DNA from: Azospirillum picis
Lineage (GTDB): Bacteria > Pseudomonadota > Alphaproteobacteria > Azospirillales > Azospirillaceae
DNA length: 64,000 bases
Direction of reading: 5' to 3'
Assembly (NCBI RefSeq): GCF_017876115.1
Contig: NZ_JAGINO010000004.1
Location: 1-64,000 of the forward strand
The translations under genes and the position numbers were made by a program. Below, in pieces: positions 53,057 through 63,031 of this stretch. The number at the start of each line of letters is the position of its first letter. The stretch's first letter is position 1. Below the pieces are notes generated by a model. That model did no database searches. It was not told where the DNA came from and was given only the letters and a program-made list of their open reading frames with translations.

Positions 53057-53800
53057 ATGGTGGGTATCCTTGTCCTGATGCTGGCGGCTTTCTCGTCCGG
53101 GGCTTTGAACGCGATCGCCGGCGGCGGCGCGTTCATCACCTTTCCCGCACTTCTGTTCGCCGGGGTGGCTCCGGTCGCCGCCAACGCGTCGAGCACGGTC
53201 GCCTTGTTTCCCGGCCAGGCTGCCAGCAGTTGGGCCTACCGGCGGGAGATTGCGGCGGCGCGCCAGGTGAACCTGCCGGTCTTCGTCGCGCTGAGCCTGG
53301 TCGGCGGGCTGATCGGTGCGCTCCTGCTGCTTGTCACCCCCAACACCGTCTTCGCCGCCTTCGTCCCCTGGTTGCTGCTGTTCGCGACGGCGGTCTTCGC
53401 GATCGGCGCCTATGCGCCGGGCGTGGTCGCGCGGTTCAGCCTGGGCGGGCGCAGCGTGCTGGTGGTGCAGTTCGTGATCTCGATCTATGGCGGCTATTTC
53501 GGCGGCGGCATCGGCTTCCTGATGTTGGCGGCGCTGACCCTGTTCGGCATCCGCGACATCCACGCGATGAACGGCCTGCGCCTGCTGCTCGCGATGCTGA
53601 TGAACGGGGCCGCGGTCGCGACCTTCGTCTTCGCCGGGGCGGTGTCCTGGCCGGAAACGGCGGCGATGGCGGTTGCGGCCGTTGCCGGCGGTTATGCCGG
53701 CGCCATGGGCGCCAAACGTGTCGATCCCCGGATTCTCAAGACGCTGGTCGTGCTGATCGGCGCCTCGCTGACCTTGTACTTCTTTGTGGCTGGTGCCTGA
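53057..53800 (+). CDS. TauE/SafE-family transporter
   Basis: 247 residues with about eight membrane segments. It begins VGILVLMLAAFSSGALNAIAGGGAFITFPALLF, the first of two inverted family repeats; the second is SIYGGYFGGGIGFLMLAALTLFGIRDIHAMNGL. These are signatures of the sulfite/sulfonate exporter family. Substrates of relatives include sulfite, sulfoacetate and other small anions. The ATG at 53057 has GGAAGGAGGGG just upstream and is preferred to an ATG 10 codons earlier. Confidence 0.85.
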   Translation: MVGILVLMLAAFSSGALNAIAGGGAFITFPALLFAGVAPVAANASSTVALFPGQAASSWAYRREIAAARQVNLPVFVALSLVGGLIGALLLLVTPNTVFAAFVPWLLLFATAVFAIGAYAPGVVARFSLGGRSVLVVQFVISIYGGYFGGGIGFLMLAALTLFGIRDIHAMNGLRLLLAMLMNGAAVATFVFAGAVSWPETAAMAVAAVAGGYAGAMGAKRVDPRILKTLVVLIGASLTLYFFVAGA

Positions 53801-53897
53801 TTCCGATGGCCTGATCCCAACGGCCTGATCCCATTGGGGAGAATCGCCGATCGCAATCTCTCCGGTTTCCCCACATTCCGCATTGACATACGGTATG

Positions 53898-53907
53898 TGG
53901 TATACCA
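53898..53907. promoter_or_regulatory. GntR-type operator candidate (PanE-like gene)
   Basis: Exact TGGTATACCA inside a promoter-like stretch, with TTGACA at 53883-53888 as a -35 candidate. It lies upstream of the ketopantoate reductase-like gene at 54056. Confidence 0.65.
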
Positions 53908-54055
53908 AACTCCAGACACAGTTTGCGCGACAGACTGTTGGATGCCGCTGCAAAGCGACCGGCCTGCCGATGGATGCGGCCGGCGTGGGTCAACCGGCAT
54001 CGCCCGGCGCTCCACAGCATTCAAAAAGTGAAATCGGGGGAGAGGGGAATCCGGC

Positions 54056-55081
54056 ATGAAGATCTGCATCTACGGATCCGGAGCCATCGGAGGCTATCTC
54101 GGCGTGCGCCTTCACCAGGCGGGAGCCGAGGTCAGCCTGGTGGCGCGCGGCGCGCATCTGGCGGCGATGCGCGAGAACGGCGTTACCTTGCTCATGGGGG
54201 AGGAACGGACCGTCGTCCGCCCCCGCTGCACCGACAACCCGGCGGACCTCGGTCCGCAGGATTATGTCGTCGTCGCCCTCAAGGCCCATTCCGTTCCCGG
54301 CGTCGTCCCCGCGATGCAGCCTCTGCTCGGTGACCACACCGCCGTCGTCACCGCGGTGAATGGAATCCCCTACTGGTATTTCTACGGCACGGGTGGCGCC
54401 TTTGACGGCCGCATCCTGGAAACGGTCGATCCCGACGGTGCGCAGTGGCATGGCCTCGGGCCGCAGCGCGCCATCGGCTGCGTCGTCTATCCGGCGACCG
54501 AGGTGGTCGAGCCGGGCGTGATCCAGCACGTCTACGGCGACAAGTTCTCGCTGGGCGAACCGGACGGCTCCCGGTCGGAGCGGGTGACGGCACTCTCGCA
54601 GGCCATGGAGGCCGGCGGCCTGCGGGCGCCGGTGCTGGACCGCATCCGCGACGAAATCTGGCTGAAGCTGTGGGGCAACCTGTGCTTCAACCCGATCAGC
54701 GCGTTGACCCACGGTACGCTTGAGGTCATTTGCGGCGATACGGAAACCCGTGCCGTCGCCAAGGCGATGATGCTGGAGGCGAAGGAGATCGGCGACCGGC
54801 TCGGCGTGCATTTCCGGGTCGATGTCGAACGCCGCATCAATGGCGCCGCCGCCGTCGGCGCGCACAAGACGTCGATGCTCCAGGACCTGGAGCGTGGCCG
54901 CCCGATGGAGATCGACGCCCTGCTTTCGGTCGTCCAGGAGATGGGCCGCATGGTGGAGGTGGCGACCCCGACCATCGACGTCGTGCTGGCCCTGGTCAAG
55001 CAACGTGGCGAGACCGCAGGCTGCTACAGCCGGCCGGTTCCTGCGGCGCCGGCGGTTCCGGAGGTCGTCGCCGCCCAATAG
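54056..55081 (+). CDS. 2-dehydropantoate 2-reductase family protein
   Basis: 341 residues. The N-terminal Rossmann loop is MKICIYGSGAIGGYLGVRLH (NADPH binding), the central DYVVVALKAHSVP and the helical C-terminal domain with LKLWGNLCFNPISALTHG and RVDVERRINGAAAVGAHKTSMLQDLERGRPMEIDAL match the PanE/ApbA family. It reduces ketopantoate or a related 2-oxo acid. With no pantothenate gene nearby and with a GntR-like operator upstream, it may act on another 2-oxo acid in this local pathway. Confidence 0.85.
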   Translation: MKICIYGSGAIGGYLGVRLHQAGAEVSLVARGAHLAAMRENGVTLLMGEERTVVRPRCTDNPADLGPQDYVVVALKAHSVPGVVPAMQPLLGDHTAVVTAVNGIPYWYFYGTGGAFDGRILETVDPDGAQWHGLGPQRAIGCVVYPATEVVEPGVIQHVYGDKFSLGEPDGSRSERVTALSQAMEAGGLRAPVLDRIRDEIWLKLWGNLCFNPISALTHGTLEVICGDTETRAVAKAMMLEAKEIGDRLGVHFRVDVERRINGAAAVGAHKTSMLQDLERGRPMEIDALLSVVQEMGRMVEVATPTIDVVLALVKQRGETAGCYSRPVPAAPAVPEVVAAQ

Positions 55082-55158
55082 GGCGAAACCGGCGGGAGCG
55101 GCGGCCCGGTGAAGGCCGCCCCCGCCCGCAAACCGGAAGCGAAAAGGGGAGGAGCGTC

Positions 55159-55647
55159 ATGAAGGTCGAGGACATTCTCCGCAAGAAGGGCACGCGCATC
55201 GGCACGGTGCGCATCAACGAGACGGTCGCCACGGCGCTGCGCCTGATGAAGGCGGAGAACACCGGCGCGCTCGTGGTCAAGGACGTCTGCCGGACCGAGG
55301 GCAACACGGTGGTCGGCGTCATTTCCGAACGCCATGTGGTTCGCGCTCTTGTCGATCGCGGGCCGGGCATCCTGGATCAGCCGGTTTCGGCGCTGATGGC
55401 GCGTGATCCCTGCAGCTGCCGGCCGTCCGATCCGGTTCGCCATGTTCTGACCCTGATGGACGAGCATGGCGTCCGCCATGTCCCGGTGCTGGACGGCGCG
55501 TCGCTGGTCGGTGTCGTCAGCGTCCGCGACCTGATCCGCCGCCAACTGGAGGATCTGCCCGCCGCCGCCGAAGACGACGACAGCGGTGACGGTGACGTGG
55601 TGGCCAAGGCCGACGGGTGGGATTATCCGATCGCCGCCAACCAGTAG
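55159..55647 (+). CDS. CBS-domain protein, copy 2
   Basis: 162 residues with two CBS domains, beginning MKVEDILRKKGTRIGTVRIN and containing MKAENTGALVVKDVCRTEGN and DEHGVRHVPVLDGASLVGVVSV. It is a paralogue of copy 1 (MKVEHILQ start and same core). A GGGGAGGAG ribosome site precedes the ATG. It follows the ketopantoate reductase-like gene by 77 bases, likely in one transcript. The acidic tail (EDDDSGDGDVV) is extra compared with copy 1. Confidence 0.87.
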   Translation: MKVEDILRKKGTRIGTVRINETVATALRLMKAENTGALVVKDVCRTEGNTVVGVISERHVVRALVDRGPGILDQPVSALMARDPCSCRPSDPVRHVLTLMDEHGVRHVPVLDGASLVGVVSVRDLIRRQLEDLPAAAEDDDSGDGDVVAKADGWDYPIAANQ

Positions 55648-55695
55648 GCGGATCCGCCGGGACCCTCGCGAAGGGACCCCGGCGAAAGCGCCACG

Positions 55696-55725
55696 GGATC
55701 GGCGGGCGACCAGTCCCGCCGATCC
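55696..55725. other. Hairpin upstream of pntAA
   Basis: GGATCGGCGGG (55696-55706) and CCCGCCGATCC (55715-55725) form an 11-bp stem with an 8-base loop and no T-tract. It could weaken read-through from the CBS gene or act in the pnt leader. Confidence 0.3.
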
Positions 55726-55855
55726 GTCCGGTTCGACAGTTCAGGCCGTGGCCGACGCGCCCGCAGGCGGCGGCCCGGCCGTTCCGGCCCGGCGCCCGTT
55801 GCCGGGCCAGGCATCCGCATGCCCGGCGCGACGGCCGGCTTTCGAAAGCAACACC

Positions 55856-57025
55856 ATGAAGATCGCCATACCCAGGGAGCGCCGTGCCGGCGAACGCCGT
55901 GTCGCCGCGTCTCCCGATTCCGTGAAGAAACTGAAGGGCCTGGGACTGGACGTCGTGGTGGAGAGCGGGGCCGGCCTCGGCTCCAGCATCACCGACGCCG
56001 CCTATGAGGCGGCCGGGGCGTCCATCGCCGCCGATGCCGCCTCGGCCCTGGCCGGCGCCGACATCGTGCTGAAGGTGCAGCGCCCGCTGATCGCCGGCGA
56101 AGGGGAACTGGACGAACTGGCGCTGATCGCCAGGGGCGCGCTGCTGTTCGCCATCCTCAATCCCCACAACAGCCGCGACCACTTGAAGGCCTACGCCGAT
56201 GCCGGCGTCAACGCCTTCGCCATGGAGTTCATGCCGCGCATCACCCGCGCCCAGGTCATGGACGTGCTGTCCTCCCAGGCCAACCTCGCCGGCTACAAGG
56301 CGGTGGTCGATGCCGCCTCCGAATATGGCCGGGCCTTTCCGATGATGATGACCGCCGCCGGCACGGTGCCGCCGGCGCGCGCCTTCATCATGGGCGTCGG
56401 CGTCGCCGGCCTCCAGGCGATCGCCACCGCCAAGCGGCTGGGCGCCATCGTCTCGGCGACCGACGTGCGCCCGGCGGTGAAGGAGCAGGTGCAGTCGCTG
56501 GGCGGCAGCTTCGTCGCGGTGGAGAACGACGAGTTCCGCCAAGCGGAGACCGCCGGCGGCTACGCCAAGGAGATGTCGGACGACTACAAGCGCCAGCAGG
56601 CGGCGCTGGTCGCCGAGCACATCAGGAAGCAGGACATCGTCGTCACCACGGCGCTGATCCCCGGCCGCAAGGCGCCGATCCTGGTGACGGCGGAGCATGT
56701 GGCGTCGATGAAGCCGGGCTCGGTGATCATCGACCTGGCGGTGGAGCAGGGCGGCAACGTCGAGGGCTCCAAGCTGGGCGAGGTGGTGACCACGGCCAAC
56801 GGCGTGAAGATCGTCGGCCATGCCAACTACGCCAGCCGCATCGCCGAGAGCGCCTCGCTGCTCTATGCCAAGAACCTGCTGGCGCTGCTGACGGCGCTGC
56901 ACGGGAAAGAAACCGGCGTGGCCGTAAACTGGGACGACGAGATCGTCAAGGCCATCGCGCTGACCCGCGACGGCGCCGTCGTCCATCCCGCCTTCGCGGA
57001 CGTCCGCGAAGCGCAACCTGCGTGA
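55856..57025 (+). CDS. pntAA: NAD(P) transhydrogenase alpha subunit, soluble domain I
   Basis: 389 residues. It starts [20 protein letters not shown], and contains [20 protein letters not shown], the NAD-binding region [20 protein letters not shown] and [17 protein letters not shown], all typical of PntA domain I. The alphaproteobacterial form splits the subunit into PntAA and PntAB. The complex moves hydride between NADH and NADP+ using the proton gradient. It begins the pntAA-pntAB-pntB operon. Confidence 0.93.
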   Translation: MKIAIPRERRAGERRVAASPDSVKKLKGLGLDVVVESGAGLGSSITDAAYEAAGASIAADAASALAGADIVLKVQRPLIAGEGELDELALIARGALLFAILNPHNSRDHLKAYADAGVNAFAMEFMPRITRAQVMDVLSSQANLAGYKAVVDAASEYGRAFPMMMTAAGTVPPARAFIMGVGVAGLQAIATAKRLGAIVSATDVRPAVKEQVQSLGGSFVAVENDEFRQAETAGGYAKEMSDDYKRQQAALVAEHIRKQDIVVTTALIPGRKAPILVTAEHVASMKPGSVIIDLAVEQGGNVEGSKLGEVVTTANGVKIVGHANYASRIAESASLLYAKNLLALLTALHGKETGVAVNWDDEIVKAIALTRDGAVVHPAFADVREAQPA

Positions 57026-57038
57026 GGAGGCGGATCCC

Positions 57039-57476
57039 ATGGAACACCCGGATCCCGCAAGCAACATCGCCGCTTTCCGCCAGACCCTGGCAGCCCTGAC
57101 CAATCAGGTCGACGCGCTGGCCGTGCAGGTGGCGCAGCTTTCGCCGGTCCCCGTCACCGAGGTGGGCGGTGGCCACGGCAGCTTCTTCGTCACCGGCCTG
57201 ACGGTGCTCGTGCTCGCCTGCTTCGTCGGCTACTACGTCGTCTGGCGCGTCACCCCGGCGCTGCACTCGCCGCTGATGGCCGTCACCAACGCGGTGTCGT
57301 CGGTCATCATCGTCGGCGCCCTGATCGCCGCCGGCCCCGCAGGCCCAATCTTTGGCGATGGGGGCTTCTCCAAGGTCCTCGGCTTCCTCGCCGTCATCCT
57401 GGCAAGCGTCAACATCTTCGGCGGCTTCCTGGTGACCCAGCGCATGCTCTCCATGTTCAAGAAGAAGGGCAAGTAA
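57039..57476 (+). CDS. pntAB: NAD(P) transhydrogenase alpha subunit, membrane part
   Basis: 145 residues with about four membrane helices ([68 protein letters not shown]), the standard C-terminal half of PntA as a separate protein. GAGGAGG lies 8 bases upstream of the ATG. It lies 13 bases after pntAA. Confidence 0.92.
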   Translation: MEHPDPASNIAAFRQTLAALTNQVDALAVQVAQLSPVPVTEVGGGHGSFFVTGLTVLVLACFVGYYVVWRVTPALHSPLMAVTNAVSSVIIVGALIAAGPAGPIFGDGGFSKVLGFLAVILASVNIFGGFLVTQRMLSMFKKKGK

Positions 57477-57480
57477 GACC

Positions 57481-58875
57481 ATGGAAACCTTGTCGGCCCT
57501 TCTCTATCTCGTCGCGTCGATCTGCTTCATCATGGCGCTGCGCGGGCTCTCCAGCCCGGAAACCTCGCGCCAGGGCAACATCTACGGCATGGTCGGCATG
57601 ACCATCGCCATCCTCACCACGCTGGCCTCGCCCATCGTCCAGTCTTACTGGATGATCGTGCTCGGCATCGCCATCGGCGGCGCCATCGGCTATGTCGTGG
57701 CCAAGAAGATCGAGATGACGGCGCTGCCGCAGCTCGTCGCCGCCTTCCACTCGCTGGTCGGCCTCGCTGCGGTGTTCGTGGCGCTTGCCGCCTTCTACTC
57801 GCCGGAGGCCTACGGCATCGGCCTGCGCGGCGCCATCGCCAAGGGCTCGCTGGTCGAGATGGCGCTCGGCACCGCCATCGGCGCCATCACCTTCACCGGT
57901 TCCATCGTCGCCTTCGCCAAGCTCCAGGGGCTGGTCACCGGCAAGCCGCTGGTCTTCCCGATGCAGCACCCGCTGAACGCGGCGCTCGGCGTGCTGACGC
58001 TCATCCTGATCGGCTGGCTGGTGCAGTCGAACGCCGACGTGGCGATCTGGCTGATCGTCGCCGTTTCCCTGGCGCTCGGCTTCCTGTTGATCCTGCCGAT
58101 CGGCGGCGCCGACATGCCGGTGGTGATCTCGATGCTGAACAGCTATTCCGGCTGGGCGGCCTGCGGCATCGGCTTCACGCTGCAGAACAACCTGCTGATC
58201 ATCACCGGCGCGCTGGTGGGCTCCTCGGGTGCGATCCTGTCCTACATCATGTGCAAGGGCATGAACCGCTCGATCTTCAACGTCATCCTCGGCGGCTTCG
58301 GCGGCGAGAGTGCGGCCGCCGGCGGTGCGGCCAAGGGGCCGCAGGGCTCGGTGAAGGCCGGCTCGGCCGAGGACGCCGCCTACATCATGAAGAACGCCCA
58401 GTCGGTGATCGTGGTGCCCGGCTACGGCATGGCGGTCGCCCAGGCTCAGCATGCGCTGCGCGAGATGGCCGACAGCCTGAAGCATGAGGGTGTCGACGTG
58501 AAGTACGCCATCCACCCGGTGGCGGGGCGCATGCCGGGCCACATGAACGTGCTGCTGGCCGAGGCCAACGTGCCCTACGACGAGGTGTTCGAGCTGGAGG
58601 ACGTCAACCGCGACTTCGGCACGGCCGACGTGGCCTTCGTCATCGGCGCCAACGACGTGACCAACCCGGCGGCCAAGACCGACCCGGCCAGCCCGATCTA
58701 CGGCATGCCGATCCTCGACGTGGAGAAGGCCAAGACGGTGTTCTTCATCAAGCGCGGCATGGCGGCCGGCTATGCCGGCGTCGAGAACGAGCTGTTCTTC
58801 CGCCCCAACACCATGATGCTGTTCGGCGACGCCAAGAAGGTCACCGAAGAGGTCGTCAAGGCGATGGAAGCGTAA
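57481..58875 (+). CDS. pntB: NAD(P) transhydrogenase beta subunit
   Basis: 464 residues: nine or so membrane helices up to about 270, then the NADP-binding domain III with VVPGYGMAVAQAQHALREM, HPVAGRMPGHMNVLLAEANVPYD and FVIGANDVTNPAAKTDP, all highly conserved. It forms the proton channel and NADP site of the transhydrogenase. It follows pntAB by four bases and ends at a strong terminator. Confidence 0.95.
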   Translation: METLSALLYLVASICFIMALRGLSSPETSRQGNIYGMVGMTIAILTTLASPIVQSYWMIVLGIAIGGAIGYVVAKKIEMTALPQLVAAFHSLVGLAAVFVALAAFYSPEAYGIGLRGAIAKGSLVEMALGTAIGAITFTGSIVAFAKLQGLVTGKPLVFPMQHPLNAALGVLTLILIGWLVQSNADVAIWLIVAVSLALGFLLILPIGGADMPVVISMLNSYSGWAACGIGFTLQNNLLIITGALVGSSGAILSYIMCKGMNRSIFNVILGGFGGESAAAGGAAKGPQGSVKAGSAEDAAYIMKNAQSVIVVPGYGMAVAQAQHALREMADSLKHEGVDVKYAIHPVAGRMPGHMNVLLAEANVPYDEVFELEDVNRDFGTADVAFVIGANDVTNPAAKTDPASPIYGMPILDVEKAKTVFFIKRGMAAGYAGVENELFFRPNTMMLFGDAKKVTEEVVKAMEA

Positions 58876-58896
58876 CGGGCAGACAGTTTGACGGCA

Positions 58897-58934
58897 AAAG
58901 CGCGCCGCTCCGATTGGGGCGGCGCGCTTTTTTT
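58897..58934 (+). terminator. pnt operon terminator
   Basis: Stem AAAGCGCGCCGC (58897-58908) with GCGGCGCGCTTT ending at 58930, followed by further T residues (TTTT to 58934). It lies 22 bases after the pntB stop. A clear rho-independent terminator. Confidence 0.88.
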
Positions 58935-58959
58935 GGTTTTCCGGAGAGTTGCTGACCGG

Positions 58960-59071
58960 GATGCCCCCACCCTGACCCTCCCCCGCTGGGCGGGGGAGGG
59001 GATAAGTGCTTGATTGGAATGGCAGCGGCGGTTCCTCCCCCGCCCAGCGGGGGAGGTTAGGTGGGGGCATC
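58960..59071. repeat. 112-base inverted-repeat element (REP/BIME-like)
   Basis: The ends are exact inverted complements (GATGCCCCCACC, 58960-58971, and GGTGGGGGCATC, 59060-59071). Inside are two opposite copies of the hairpin CCTCCCCCGC(T/C)(G/C)(A/G)GCGGGGGAGG-type motif. The whole forms a nested inverted repeat between convergent genes, resembling the REP-derived bimodules of GC-rich genomes. It carries no gene. Confidence 0.75.
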
Positions 59072-59082
59072 GCCAGCCGACG

Positions 59083-59619
59083 CTATCTCATCACCAGATC
59101 GTCCAATCTGAACCCGGCGATCTTGTAGATCTCCTCCAGCGCCCGGCCGAACTCCACCTCCGGCTCATTCGCCACACGTTGGCGCATCGCCGCCAGGATC
59201 TCCTGCTTGCTGCTGAAGCGCACCGCCATGATGAAGGGGAAGCCGAAGCGCGCACGGTAGGCGCGGTTCAGATCGCGCTGTTCTGCGGCTTCCGCCTCCG
59301 TCAGCTCGTTCAGGCCGGCCTTGGCCTGTTCGGTCTGCGAGAAGGCAGTCAGGGTGGCCGGGCGGCTGGCGCGGTCGGCGAGGTCGGGATGAGACAGGAT
59401 CAGCGCGCGCTGGCGGTCGGTCCCGGCCTCGCGCACGATGCCGGTCATCGCGGCGCGCAGGGCCGCCGCGTCGGCGAAGGGGCGCTGGTCCCAGGCAGCC
59501 TCGGCCACCCAGGGGCTTTCCTCGAACACCGCGCCCAGCGCCGCGACGAAGGCGGCGCGGTCCATGCGGTTCAGGTCGTCAATGCTGTAGGGCAGGCTGT
59601 AGGGCATCGTCGGCCTCAT
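59083..59619 (-). CDS. uraD: OHCU decarboxylase
   Basis: 178 residues of the 2-oxo-4-hydroxy-4-carboxy-5-ureidoimidazoline decarboxylase family. The motifs RFGFPFIMAVRFSSKQEIL and LILSHPDLADRA (catalytic His in SHPDL) and NDLNRMDRAAFVAALG-type start are characteristic. It performs the third step of urate breakdown, giving S-allantoin. The ATG at 59619 overlaps the puuE stop by four bases, so translation is coupled; an ATG at 59607 is also possible. Confidence 0.9.
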   Translation of the reverse strand: MRPTMPYSLPYSIDDLNRMDRAAFVAALGAVFEESPWVAEAAWDQRPFADAAALRAAMTGIVREAGTDRQRALILSHPDLADRASRPATLTAFSQTEQAKAGLNELTEAEAAEQRDLNRAYRARFGFPFIMAVRFSSKQEILAAMRQRVANEPEVEFGRALEEIYKIAGFRLDDLVMR

Positions 59620-60533
59620 TTGGCGGCGTAGGGGTGTTCGGCGATCCAGTGGCGGGCGATGTCGAGCCTGGTCGCCACCCATGCCCTGTCATGGCCGCGC
59701 ACATAATCGAGGAAGCGCGCCAGCGACGCGGCGCGGCCCGGGCGCCCGACCAGCCGGCAGTGCAGCCCGACCGACATCATCTTCGGCGCCGTCTCGCCCT
59801 CGGCATAGAGCGTGTCGAAGCTGTCCTTCAGGTAGGCGAAGAACTGGTCGCCGCTGTTGAAGCCCTGGTTGGTGGCGAAGCGCATGTCGTTGGCGTCGAG
59901 CGTATAGGGCACGATCAACTGCGGCCGGCCATGGCTGTCGTCCCAATAGGGCAGGTCGTCGGCGTAGGAGTCGGCGTTGTAGAGGAAGCCGCCTTCCTCG
60001 GCGACCAGCCGCCAGGTGTTCGGGCTGCAGCGGCCGAGATACCAGCCGAGCGGGCGGGTGCCGGTGACGCGGGTGTGGACCTCGATGGCGCGCAGCATGT
60101 GCTCGCGCTCGACCTCGGCCGGCAGGTGCTGGTAGTCGATCCAGCGCCAGCCATGGGTGGCGATCTCCCAGCCCGCGGCCTTCATGGCGGCCACGGCGTC
60201 GGGGTTGCGCTCAAGCGCCATGGCGACGCCATAGACGGTGACCGGCATCCCGCGCTCGGTGAACAGGCGGTGCAGTCGCCAGAAGCCGGCGCGCGAGCCG
60301 TATTCGTAGATCGACTCCATGTTCATGTGGCGGGCGCCGGGGACCGGCTGGGCGCCGACGATTTCCGACAGGAAGGCTTCCGACGCGGCGTCGCCATGGA
60401 GGACGCAGTTCTCGCCGCCCTCCTCGTAATTGATGACGAACTGCACCGCAACCCGGGCACCTCCCGGCCAGTTGGCCTGCGGCGGGGTGGCGCCATAGCC
60501 GATCATGTCGCGGGGATAAGCCGGGTCGGTCAT
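59616..60533 (-). CDS. puuE: Allantoinase, PuuE (polysaccharide deacetylase-like) type
   Basis: 305 residues of the PuuE family, a metal-independent or divalent-metal allantoinase with polysaccharide-deacetylase fold. It begins YPRDMIGYGATPPQANWPGG, and has FVINYEEGGENCVLHGD, SEIVGAQPVPGARHMNMES and ATHGWRWIDYQHL. It hydrolyses allantoin to allantoate. It is the first gene of a minus-strand pair with uraD and divergent from uraH. Confidence 0.9.
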   Translation of the reverse strand: MTDPAYPRDMIGYGATPPQANWPGGARVAVQFVINYEEGGENCVLHGDAASEAFLSEIVGAQPVPGARHMNMESIYEYGSRAGFWRLHRLFTERGMPVTVYGVAMALERNPDAVAAMKAAGWEIATHGWRWIDYQHLPAEVEREHMLRAIEVHTRVTGTRPLGWYLGRCSPNTWRLVAEEGGFLYNADSYADDLPYWDDSHGRPQLIVPYTLDANDMRFATNQGFNSGDQFFAYLKDSFDTLYAEGETAPKMMSVGLHCRLVGRPGRAASLARFLDYVRGHDRAWVATRLDIARHWIAEHPYAAK

Positions 60534-60733
60534 CGTCGTCTCGCTCTTAACGCTGCGGTCGAAGCGGAGCCTACGCTAAGCCATTGGTGGCGGGGGGTTC
60601 AATCGGCCGATTGGACGCCGCGCCGCGGAGACAGTTTCCGGATTTCGGCGGGTGGGCAGGGCAGGGCGGTTGGGCTTAAGCTGCCGGTCGTGAACTGTCG
60701 TCGGCCGACGCCTGAATACGGAGACACGCACCC

Positions 60734-61084
60734 ATGGGCCGCCTGACCACCCATGTCCTCGACATCGCCTCCGGACGCCCGGCACCCGGCATGCGCATCC
60801 GCCTGACCGCACTCGACAGCGGCACCGTCCTGGGTGAGTTCACCACCAACGCCGACGGCCGGCTCGACGCTCCGGCGCTCCAGGGCGAAGCCTTCCGGCC
60901 CGGCCGCTACGAGCTGCTGTTCATGGCCGGCGAGTATTTCCGGCGCATCGGCGCCATCGACGGCGACGGCCCCGACTTCATCGACGAGGTTCCCCTGCGC
61001 TTCGGCATCAGGGATGCCGGCCAGCATTACCATGTGCCGCTGCTGGTCTCGCCCTGGGCCTATTCGACCTACCGCGGGAGCTGA
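60734..61084 (+). CDS. uraH: 5-hydroxyisourate hydrolase (transthyretin-like)
   Basis: 116 residues, a transthyretin-related HIUase. It begins GRLTTHVLDIASGRPAPGMRI (catalytic His in LTTHVLD) and ends in the strictly conserved YRGS. It hydrolyses 5-hydroxyisourate to OHCU, the substrate of UraD encoded 1.1 kb away on the other strand. It lacks a signal peptide, so it is cytosolic. Confidence 0.93.
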   Translation: MGRLTTHVLDIASGRPAPGMRIRLTALDSGTVLGEFTTNADGRLDAPALQGEAFRPGRYELLFMAGEYFRRIGAIDGDGPDFIDEVPLRFGIRDAGQHYHVPLLVSPWAYSTYRGS

Positions 61085-61205
61085 GCCACCCGAAAGCGCC
61101 GCTTTCCAGCCTGTGGAAAAGGCACCCCGTTGAATTGCCGCAGCGGTGCCCGGCACGCTTAGCTGTCCTCACGAACAATTCGCGTCTTTTGTGAGGAGCC
61201 GAGCG

Positions 61206-62975
<1,770 letters not shown>

Positions 62976-62997
62976 GGCCGGCGGGACTGCCCGGAAT

Positions 62998-63028
62998 GGA
63001 AGGCGCGCCCTGGTGGCGCGCCTTTCCG
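62998..63028. terminator. Bidirectional hairpin after gcl
   Basis: GGAAGGCGCGCC and GGCGCGCCTTTCC form a stem with a five-base loop (CTGGT). A short T-run is present in both directions. It lies between gcl and the converging C-terminus of the glycine-rich protein gene. Confidence 0.6.
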
Positions 63029-63031
63029 GTT

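Noticed and set aside
49933-53925. The octamer ACAGTTTG near several GTATAC palindromes (51081, 51184, 53918; ACAGTTTC at 49933).
   Set aside because: Distance and order relative to the palindromes vary, and ACAGTTTG also occurs at about 58886, away from such sites, so I treat it as weak.
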